This document shows, piece by piece, positions 42,048-50,018 of a stretch of 50,018 nucleotides of DNA (position 1 is its first letter; every line of letters starts with the position of its first letter). Source of the DNA: Hofstenia miamia (Eukaryota; Xenacoelomorpha; Acoela). The position numbers were made by a program, and so were the translations under genes. The notes below the pieces were generated by a model that saw nothing but the letters and a program-made list of their open reading frames with translations, did no database searches and was not told the DNA's origin. The stretch lies in contig SCFE01000019.1 in the NCBI GenBank assembly GCA_004352715.1, forward strand, positions 2,663,765 through 2,713,782, in the 5' to 3' direction.

Positions 42048-43701
42048 GAGAATTCACCGATTGCTATCCCATTAAGATATGCAACTGTGCGAAGTCTCAA
42101 TGAGTTTTGTATGCATATGTACACTTAAGTTCGATCTTGCTCTCCTGGGGCTTAAACCGCATTATTACCTGAACATTAGGTAAGGAGAGAATTTAAAACT
42201 TTTTAAAAAATCTGAATTTTCAAAGAATAATAGTCTATCTTTTCAATCTTTTCTTCAGCCTTTTCAATACCTAATTTTCAACACTACTTTCAGCACACTC
42301 ACCAATTCAACAATAGATGTATGCATGATCAACAATGTCCCAATTTCCAAAATGTGTTTTTTTTGAAATTCTGGAAAAACGATTTGTTTTTATAAAATGA
42401 CACCAGGCTGTTTTTAGAGGTAATTTATGGCAATCGAAAAAAATTCAAATTAAATAGTCTCTTTCCATAAGTTTTCGCAGAAGACCATGAAGAATGTATA
42501 CATTAATGTATAAAATTACATTGACTTAAAACGTTAATTCCAGAAATGGCACAACATTTCCGAAAGTTGTCTATTTCAGCTGCAGGCCAAAATATTAGCA
42601 ATTTTAAGCGTCATAGGCAAAATATATTCTTCACAAACTTTTCCTAGCTCCAGAGTCCTTTGACTGAAGCAAAAAAAAGATCAGAATTTTTTTAAAAAAG
42701 TACATAAATGAATAACTTTTATAATTTTAATTTTAGTTATCTATTAGTCTTTTCTGCTAGTGTGGAGTTTTCTGTGCTACTTTACTTGCATGGATAATAT
42801 AGAGTGCTTTTATTAACCTTGATTTGATAGTTAAACAAAAGTTCAACTATTAGCTTGCACATGTAAAAATAAGTAATATTATTTTATGATTATTTAATAA
42901 CGCTTGAAAATATTGAAGTCCTATCGTTAAAAATGTTTTTTATTCCAAATTTACTAGTAATTTACGAAACTTTATTAATGTTATACTATAATTTTACTAA
43001 CCAATCAGTTAGCTTTCAATAATAAGCGAAAATGGTTTTTCTATATGGTTGCTAAATCATTATTTGTTATTTTTTTGGAAAAATAATAATGTACATTTAA
43101 CTGCATTGTCGTATCCCACGTCTACAACCCTTATACCAGTGTAAATCAGATAGTTCTGAATAGTTATGAAAAGTAAACAACTAAAAAATAAATTCCACCA
43201 AAATAGTCTTAATCCCAATTTTTATTCAAGTTACCAATAAAATGGGCACCAAATGTCAAAATAGTATATTAAGTTATTTCATATTCTAAGTAAGAAATAT
43301 GGTTTTTTGAAAAGATTAGAAGAAATCTAATTTACAACTGTAATTGACTTTTATTATAAATTGATCAGCAATTTTCATGACTTCCGCTAATAACTTTACT
43401 TCAAAGAAGTTCCTTAACTCTAAGTTTGCAAGAAATAAATAATGACAAATGACCTAAATCCAATGCATGACGTAATAATGCTTAAAACTGATTATTTTGG
43501 TTGATAAAATGAATTAAATACTTAATGCTATCGCAGCAAATTGTGCTTAGGTAAAACATCCTCTTGAGAACTAAATTATGTCTCTATTTGGAAAGAAAAT
43601 TTAACTATGATATTCTTCACTTTTCCTACGAAAATGTTAGCAAGACAGATATCTAAAACTAAGAATTACACTTATATTATTTTTCTAGTTATACACATAT
43701 T
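42048..43701. other. AT-rich intergenic DNA
   Basis: No gene or repeat recognised. Confidence 0.4.
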
Positions 43702-44019
43702 GTGCTAAATTTAGTATTTTTATTAATATCTAAATCCATAAATTCTCTTCATTACGTCATATCAGTACCGAATGACTATTTTCTCAATATGCTCAGTTTA
43801 TCATTAGCCACAATCCTGCCAAACATTAGCGTTGTTATGATCTTAGAAAACATTTTGCAAATGTTTTGCCATTGCAATCAATTTGCTGACGTCACCACTC
43901 GTTATGACGTCAGAAATACAGAATATCGAATATTTTGTTCTTTTTGTATTCAACCATATGAAACTATAGTACTCTTAATGAAAAAGGTTAATTTGCTGTC
44001 AACATTAGATTTAATTTAA
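43702..44019 (+). CDS. 105-codon open frame, unrecognised, doubtful
   Basis: Contains a hydrophobic stretch (MLSLSLATILPNISVVMI) that could span a membrane, and four cysteines. No homology is recalled, no splice or polyadenylation context supports it, and the presumed start is not an ATG (TTG/GTG-like). Its length is only modestly above what AT-rich DNA of this kind gives by chance. Confidence 0.15.
   Translation: MLNLVFLLISKSINSLHYVISVPNDYFLNMLSLSLATILPNISVVMILENILQMFCHCNQFADVTTRYDVRNTEYRIFCSFCIQPYETIVLLMKKVNLLSTLDLI
43887..43912. promoter_or_regulatory. two perfect CRE palindromes (TGACGTCA), 18 bp apart
   Basis: TGACGTCA occurs at 43887-43894 and again at 43905-43912. It is the full consensus for CREB/ATF bZIP dimers. 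Two complete copies within 26 bp of DNA this AT-rich is unusual. No adjacent promoter is evident. Confidence 0.45.
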
Positions 44020-45261
44020 AATTTTCAAGTACTATTAATTTCTTATAAAAATTGGCTAAGCGTTTTAGTAGCAAATATAAATTAAAGAAAATATCCTAAG
44101 TGCTAAAACGCTATCACAAAAACTCTAGTAAAACAGAAAATATGTTCAGATCAATTTTTTTACCTTTTTATTGAGCAATATATTATCTTTAAGGTTATTT
44201 CTACTACATGAACATATACTATATATATTTTCAATAATAAAACTGACAGAAGCTATGTATTACCCAGTGCACTTACTAAAGAAAATATTGCTTGCAGACT
44301 ATAACAAAAATATACAATATAAATATATATATAGATAAATCTATTCATTAAATTTTGGGCGAAATTTCTAAATATTATGTTTCTCATTTGTAATTTTTTG
44401 TTATTTGTTATTTTATCGATTTTACTTAATCGTTTAACTTTTGTTTATTTTAATAGCAATTCTATGTATTCTAATTTGGTTACCATGTTTGTACAGTTAT
44501 ATATTGTGAAGCAGTCTACATATCATTTCGCATGCTATATGCATAGAGCTTTATAATTAACAAACTAGATACATTTTTGCTGGCGAAATTTGGTAAATTA
44601 AATTTTTAGCACAATTTGTTGAGAATCCCCTTTTAAATATTAACAGGTAGAGGAAATTTTGCAAGAGCCATCTGAAAAATCCAACTTAATATCATGTAAT
44701 TTGCTCAGATACAACTAAATCAAAAATATTTCCAAAATTAGTGAATAGTTCTAATAATTAATTGAAGCAGTGAATAAATTAAATCAACATAAAAAAAACG
44801 TCAATATGTGTTCACCAAGAGACTCTAAAATTAAAGCATTTATCGAAAAACAATTTCCTCTGAAAAAATTTAACAAGTTTTCTCTACTTTTTGACATATC
44901 AAAGACATATGTTTTTTTAATGTAGATATTAAGAGTCGTTTGTTATTGACTCAAGGAGGATGTCTTACATGTTCTTAAAAGCACTGAAATTTTTATTTGT
45001 TCTTCCCGAAGCGCTCATTTGAAATGAGCAAGAAGTATTCGCTGTTCAGGTGATGCACAAATTTTCATTAATTACAGTGTTAATTGTTTGCGTAGTTTTA
45101 AAATAGTGCATTAGCAATGTAAGAACTTTTTTTGCATATTTGAATAATGTGAAATTAATAGAGGATTATATGCTGAACTATTTATACGCAAATTTCCCCT
45201 GCATTTGTAGAAATTTCATTTAAAAGGTCTACACTTACAACAGTAATTAATTGAACAATCA

Positions 45262-45264
<3 letters not shown>
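44020..45264. other. AT-rich intergenic DNA
   Basis: A perfect palindrome GCTCATTTGAAATGAGC lies near 45013. Otherwise nothing recognised. Confidence 0.4.
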
Positions 45265-45300
<36 letters not shown>

Positions 45301-45344
45301 ATATACACACTCAAATCTCAATAGTGAATTGAACAATAATTAAC

Positions 45345-45382
<38 letters not shown>

Positions 45383-45475
45383 GGCGCTCTGTCTAAAATC
45401 CAACATCTATATATATGACGCTCTATCTCAAGGGGGACTCTGTCTATATACAAACATTTATATTAGTGCTCTGTC
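45265..45475. repeat. two (TA)n tracts and a degenerate CTCTGTCT repeat
   Basis: (TA)n at 45265-45297 and 45346-45380, each preceded by AATTGAACAAT(C/A)ATTAA, so the tract plus leader is duplicated. Then GCGCTCTGTCTA, GACGCTCTATCTC, GACTCTGTCTATATAC and GTGCTCTGTCA recur every 20-40 bp, a degenerate minisatellite. Confidence 0.75.
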
Positions 45476-45691
45476 ATTTTTGCAATTTATATGTGGGAAA
45501 TGTTTTTTTTCTATAAATATCTAATATCAGCATCTAAATTTTATCAAATGAACATCAATATATATATCAAATGAATTCTCATTTTTTAAAGGTGCATTGA
45601 CATGATCTTGGATGTGCTATTCTTTCGGAATTTTCGAGCCATATGTGTCTTATTATGGTCTACTATAAGATATTTTTGTGCTACATATTTT

Positions 45692-45949
45692 CTAAGTAAT
45701 TTGCGTAATGGCATCTTCAATTTTTAATGGGCCAATTTCAAAAAGAATAAAAAATTTGCATTTTTGGCCAATAGTCCATGTTTGGAAGGCTATACCTCCA
45801 TCAGTTTTTTCGATTTCCAAAATTTTTATCCCATGCAATGCGCAATCGATGGACATATGTGATGCAATTACTGTTTTTAAACGTTCTAAAAAATTCGGAT
45901 TCAATAACGAATATAAATTTTGCGAAATTTCAATAAAATAGTGATCCAT
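45692..45949 (-). CDS. 85-codon frame, possible single exon, unrecognised
   Basis: ATG in GCGCTATGG opens MDHYFIEISQNLYSLLNPNF, then LKTVIASHMSIDCALHGIKI, EIEKTDGGIAFQTWTIGQKC and LFEIGPLKIEDAITQIT. An overlapping 77-codon frame runs on the plus strand, so coding direction is inferred from the better composition here. The alternation of helix and strand-like segments is faintly like a SEA-type domain, but I would not assign it. No splice or polyadenylation evidence. Confidence 0.25.
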   Translation of the reverse strand: MDHYFIEISQNLYSLLNPNFLERLKTVIASHMSIDCALHGIKILEIEKTDGGIAFQTWTIGQKCKFFILFEIGPLKIEDAITQIT

Positions 45950-46454
45950 AGCGCAAAACCTACATTACATAACTTTTCCAACATTGTTTTATTCGATTCT
46001 ACATAAAAGGTTGCTCAAGAGGTCTGCTAAAAGCTAAGTGATATAGTAACCAGTTCCTTCTATAGGTGAGTAAATAATTTTACTGCATTGACCTCCTCAT
46101 TTAGAGGTCTTACTGTAAATTTCCTGGCCTTCATATAGTAGGCCCTGTTCTGAAAAGTATTTATTCTAAAAATTGGCATCAGACATATCCTATGATCCCC
46201 CAACCAAATGCCGAAATTTAACATAAATCAAAAAGAATGATAAAAAGACACAGTGGCTCGTATAAATGGTTATTGGTTTTTAAAAAATTATTGCTAATCC
46301 ATAAACAAAAATTAAATAATTGAAATGAGCATGCTAATTTTACTAAGAAGTCCACACTAATCATATGCAAGAAAAAATGGATTAAAATTACTATGCATCA
46401 AATTCGGGCCATCTGTCTGACAAAGCAACCATTTGTAATGGCATATAAGTATAA

Positions 46455-46455
<1 letters not shown>
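45950..46455. other. AT-rich intergenic DNA
   Basis: Nothing recognised. Confidence 0.4.
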
Positions 46456-46488
<33 letters not shown>

Positions 46489-46851
46489 NNNNNNNNNNNN
46501 NNNNNNNNNNNNNNNNNNNNNNNNNNNNNNNNNNNNNNNNNNNNNNNNNNNNNNNNNNNNNNNNNNNNNNNNNNNNNNNNNNNNNNNNNNNNNNNNNNNN
46601 NNNNNNNNNNNNNNNNNNNNNNNNNNNNNNNNNNNNNNNNNNNNNNNNNNNNNNNNNNNNNNNNNNNNNNNNNNNNNNNNNNNNNNNNNNNNNNNNNNNN
46701 NNNNNNNNNNNNNNNNNNNNNNNNNNNNNNNNNNNNNNNNNNNNNNNNNNNNNNNNNNNNNNNNNNNNNNNNNNNNNNNNNNNNNNNNNNNNNNNNNNNN
46801 NNNNNNNNNNNNNNNNNNNNNNNNNNNATATATATATATATATATATATAT
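46456..46851. repeat. (TA)n microsatellite with 339-N gap
   Basis: TA repeats on both sides of N 46489-46827; the gap is probably a long TA tract. Confidence 0.9.
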
Positions 46852-47483
46852 TATGTAGACATATTTTCAGGTAGCACTTGCATTGTTTGTTTCATTTTAT
46901 TGGAAGTGAAATTATTTTAATGAAATCTAACCATTCGTATAAGATATAATTTTGCATTAGTCAATGTGAAGCTTGAAAAATGCTTTGATCTAATATACTT
47001 AAGTAGCAAATTTAAAACTCTTCATGTTTTAGAAACGATGCCACTATAAAGACATTTCAAAAATAGTAAATGCTTATAAAATGTGCATTTGAGCTTCATA
47101 CAAACATTCGTCTGCAATTCTAATATATAAATGATTAATGAATATAATCAATTTTTTGCAGCTAGTGCATTTAGAAAGCCTATATGTTTAAGTATTACTA
47201 GTTTCAAAAAACGAGAGCCTTTTACAAATTATAGTTTGTTAGAGCCTTAGTTGCCACAAATGTTTTTCATTTTAGGCATTTGAAATTCATTTAAGATATC
47301 TACTTAAATTTACTAAAATGCTCATTAAATAAGCAAAAATCATTAAAAAATTCCACTTGATCTAAGCTAAAATGGCAAAGCCGTTATATTTCAAACGCAT
47401 CAAGTTAACAAAAAGCAATGTACAATCAAGCAATTAGTTTTGATTTTGGTACAGCAAACATCTCTCAGAGGCCGCATCACACT
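46852..47483. other. AT-rich DNA, probable 3' flank of the EF-hand gene
   Basis: Lies downstream of the minus-strand EF-hand stop codon; holds several TTTATT (AATAAA on minus) candidates but no clear choice. Confidence 0.35.
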
Positions 47484-47765
47484 TCAACTACGGTAATTGG
47501 AGTCAACATAACACACAGAGAATTCTTCCAAGGAAATCTTCCCGTCGCCGTCAGTGTCCATTCGATCAAGAATTTGCTGAGTTTCTCTATAAATGTCTCG
47601 GGATTTCAATCCCATTCTTTGCAAGCATTTCATGAGTTCGTCGCGGGTCACCATTCCATCTTTATTGAGATCGTAAACGGAAAAGTTCTCTATGATTTCG
47701 TGTTTGATGTAGAATCTCACAAATTCATGATACTCGATTTGTTCATCATTATTAGGATGATACTT
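47484..47765 (-). CDS. terminal exon of an EF-hand calcium-binding protein
   Basis: The exon starts after an acceptor TTTTGATTTAG|AAG (minus strand) and ends at TGA 47484-47486, about 93 codons. EF-hand 1: HPNNDEQIEYHEFVRFYIKH, only the loop's end is good (E12) and its first position is His, not Asp. EF-hand 2: YDLNKDGMVTRDELMKCLQ, a canonical loop (D1, N3, D5, T9, E12). EF-hand 3: LDRMDTDGDGKISLEEFSV, also canonical. The tail CYVDSNYRS is short. Calmodulin/troponin-C-like calcium sensor architecture, C-terminal half; the N-terminal exons lie upstream to the right and were not found. GC and codon use mark it as real coding sequence. The exact family is not determined. Confidence 0.85.
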   Translation of the reverse strand, partial: KYHPNNDEQIEYHEFVRFYIKHEIIENFSVYDLNKDGMVTRDELMKCLQRMGLKSRDIYRETQQILDRMDTDGDGKISLEEFSVCYVDSNYRS

Positions 47766-48003
47766 CTAAATCAAAAGATTAGTTCATACTCAATTTGTTC
47801 ATCATTATTAGGATGATACTTCTAAATCAAAAGATTAGTTCATACTCAATTTGTTCATCATTATTAGGATGATACTTCTAAATCAAAAGATTAGTTCATA
47901 CTCAATTTGTTCATCATTATTAGGATGATACTTCTAAATCAAAAGATTAGTTCATACTCAATTTGTTCATCATTGGCAAGGTCATACTTCCAAGTCAAAA
48001 GAT
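47732..48003. repeat. 56-bp tandem array spanning the EF-hand exon's 3' splice site
   Basis: Copies begin at 47732, 47788, 47844, 47900 and 47956. Copies 2-4 are identical by eye, copy 1 (in the exon) differs by one base (ACTCGATTTG), copy 5 is diverged. Each of copies 1-4 contains the acceptor TTTGATTTAG|AAG and the first exon bases. Copy 5 lacks the AG (TTTGACTTGG) and encodes YDLANDEQIEY in the EF-hand frame, with Asp at loop position 1. Confidence 0.9.
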
Positions 48004-48465
48004 TTCTCTTCTTAGTTGCTTTGCCTCTTGAAACTTAACATTCACACTAGCTAAGAATTCATGTCATACCGAAATGATTCTAAAATGATAATGAATACAT
48101 AATGATTTTCTGAAATTAATTTATATGAATCACTTTCTAGAAAAAATTACATCCATCCTGAAAAATTTATCGAGCATGCTTTGAAATTGTCTTTATGAAG
48201 GGGTTGGTATGTTACAGAATTTTCAAAATATAGTTTTTTAGCTTGGTGTTTGAATTTTTTTTCGAATTTCTCGTATTGATGATTTAAATATTGTAACATC
48301 ATTCCAACAAATACATATAATTTGTCATTAAACGAAAATAGTGGTATGTATTTTTGTTAGGGTTCCGTGATTACCAATGCAGAAAAATACCGATATCTCA
48401 GTATTTTGACACTACTGAAAAATGCCGTAAAAGTGATATTTCTCCCAAAATTTAAGCGTCACGTT
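48004..48465. other. probable intron or intergenic DNA
   Basis: Minus-strand KFQEAKQLRREIF near 48002-48042 is coding-like and lies just upstream of the EF-hand array, but in a frame that does not join it. Otherwise AT-rich with no recognised element. Confidence 0.3.
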
Positions 48466-48616
48466 TAATTAACTACGAGCGCCGGAATTTATACATTGAC
48501 AGGATTATATTGATTTCCGGATCACCAAGGGCGTTAAGCTCCGCTATTAATTAGGCTTAAACTTAAGATTCCAAATCATAGCATCGATGTTCGTAGCCAC
48601 AGCGTGCCATTAATTA
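48466..48616. promoter_or_regulatory. cluster of TAATTA homeodomain-type motifs
   Basis: TAATTA at 48466-48471, 48548-48553 and 48611-48616, within a stretch that is GC-richer than its surroundings and has no coding frame. Could be a regulatory element; at this base composition the clustering is only suggestive. Confidence 0.25.
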
Positions 48617-48812
48617 CTAATATCTATCACGGAATAATTATTTACGAAGGATTATCAATATTCTCAAGAAGCCGCGTTATTATAATGTGCAACATTAAAA
48701 GCATTTGTCTCGATTTTTTGGTTTGTGCCTTTAAATGAACAATGAGATGTTTAGGATTAATCCGATAACTTAAACGCGTTTTCGTTCAGTACACGTTGTT
48801 TCAACTGTACAA

Positions 48813-49007
48813 ATGCATTATGTAACGGAAAAAAATGACCGGAAACATCAATGCCGGTCTCCACCAGTCAAAAAGAGAATTGAATCTATAAATACGGTGA
48901 AACCAGATAAAGCAGTCAAACCGGTATTTTCTAATATGAGAACTAATCAAATCCGATATCCACATAAGGGTAACTTGGGTACAGGACTGGTCATGGTCGC
49001 CAATTGA
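48813..49007 (+). CDS. 64-codon basic open frame, unrecognised
   Basis: ATG opens MHYVTEKNDRKHQCRSPPVK, then KRIESINTVKPDKAVKPVF and MRTNQIRYPHKGNLGTGLVM to TGA. The peptide is Lys/Arg-rich, with composition unlike chance AT-rich frames. No signal peptide and no family resemblance. May be an exon, a small gene, or a transposon piece. Confidence 0.25.
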   Translation: MHYVTEKNDRKHQCRSPPVKKRIESINTVKPDKAVKPVFSNMRTNQIRYPHKGNLGTGLVMVAN

Positions 49008-49983
49008 GAGTTCTGCTAGCATTTCTGTATTGATAACACAGTTTTTCGAGTGACAAAACCGAACCCAATCGACTTCGAAATTTTCATACCAGTTGTCCCT
49101 AATTTTAGGATCGGATTGCTTTGATCAAATGTTAGAATTATGAAAGGAAAATTGCATTAAATTCTGCAATATGTTTAGAAAACTCAAGAAAAATTTGATA
49201 ATCAATTTTTTGAACGAATTTAACAAATTCATTGTTAAAGTCGATTTTACAGTAACAAATTATCTTATTTGTACCATAATAAAAAGAAAAAAAGTTATAT
49301 GACTTTCGTGTAACCCTTAATTTAGAATGAATTGTGTGATGTAGAATGTGTGAGCTAATATATAATTATTTCTACTATTTAATATGCGCGACCAATTCTG
49401 AAGACTGAAAGACTACGAAATCGTTTGTAAGAAAGTGATATTCGATTTCCCAATACTAATATCAGAATCGCGTCAAAATTAGGATGACATGCTTCGTTTT
49501 AATTAAGACATATAATCAATGAATCAATTAAGTCTAGCAACTGACCTCTTTAATGAGACAGATTTGATTGACGCGTTCGAATATTCATTTATTAATTTAA
49601 GTAAAATAAGTATATTTATTGAGTATTAATTTTAGCGGAAGAATAACACAGGGGTTCATTCTTAGTCATTGACTAGAGCAGATTTCATATTTATATGAAT
49701 GTAGTTGGTAATAAGTCGATAGAAAATTAAAATAACTCATATTCTTACTAAATAGATAAATTTTGGATATATGCAACAATAAAATTATGAAATTAGAAAT
49801 CTGCTGTTTCATTTGTAGACTTTATGTAACCACGGAATTTTGGGAGATGTAGATTTAATGTAATTAGAGTTTTTATAAAGTTAAACAAGTGAGATTGCAA
49901 TTTCACAATTCTTTTGAGAATTCACCAAATTCTTAGTGCCATTATTTTAATGCAATACACACATAGTCGTACAAATTAACCAT

Positions 49984-49987
<4 letters not shown>
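49008..49987. other. AT-rich intergenic DNA
   Basis: Nothing recognised. Confidence 0.4.

Positions 49988-50018
<31 letters not shown>
49988..50018. repeat. (TA)n microsatellite at right edge
   Basis: About 15 TA units running to the end of the window. Confidence 0.95.

Noticed and set aside
46393-46920. 175-codon frame with Tyr-Ile repeats
   Set aside because: Microsatellite plus N gap, not coding.
47418-47816. 132-codon plus-strand frame over the EF-hand exon
   Set aside because: Antisense shadow of two canonical EF-hand loops on the minus strand.

Overview
This is AT-rich, gene-poor nuclear DNA of a eukaryote, almost certainly an invertebrate animal. The reasons are a long intron-type EF-hand exon, a small secreted cysteine-rich peptide gene, and many decayed metazoan-type non-LTR (LINE) retrotransposons, Penelope-like elements, DNA-transposon inverted repeats and (TA)n/(AAT)n microsatellites. 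I cannot name the species. There are no bacterial operons, CRISPR arrays, rRNAs or convincing tRNAs. Seven stretches of N interrupt the window; several lie inside microsatellites.

Layout. 0-5 kb: a hAT-type terminal inverted repeat at the left edge, a 15-bp match to the Tn5 mosaic end, the 3' end of a Penelope-like element with a hammerhead-like motif, an antisense LINE reverse-transcriptase (RT) tail, and a 21-bp minisatellite. 6.7-8.9 kb: a 2.2-kb element bounded by ~100-bp imperfect inverted repeats and filled with internal duplications. 9.3-12.5 kb: a possible first exon, tandem duplications, and a 244-bp perfect duplication around a 21-N gap (probable assembly artefact). 13-20 kb: LINE graveyard: a plus-strand RT fragment, an unrecognised decayed coding block, a minus-strand element with ORF1-like and endonuclease parts, and a nearly complete minus-strand endonuclease-RT pseudogene with a (TTA)n tail. 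22-27 kb: another RT remnant, a stem-loop-forming sequence just upstream of an intact-looking LINE ORF1 piece, a second Penelope-like 3' end (same family as the 3.2-kb copy), and a CR1/L2-like RT. 27.6-33.2 kb: two MITE-like elements (one pogo/Tigger-like with a TA duplication), an unrecognised coding-like block, and a palindromic minisatellite. 34.5 kb: the clearest intact gene, a secreted six-cysteine peptide. 37-42 kb: more retroelement pieces, including a C-terminal nuclease-like domain and an RT in opposite orientation, and a 1.07-kb inverted-repeat element. 45-48 kb: two (TA)n tracts, and the terminal exon of an EF-hand protein whose 5' boundary lies in a 56-bp tandem array. 48-50 kb: a short open frame and AT-rich DNA.

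Only two items look like host genes with good support: the secreted peptide and the EF-hand exon (both strands differ, 13 kb apart, no sign they are linked). The rest is mobile-element debris and unexplained AT-rich DNA. The items most worth following are the Penelope/hammerhead pair, the splice-site-spanning 56-bp array, the hairpin ahead of the LINE ORF1, the 2.2-kb inverted-repeat element and the secreted peptide.
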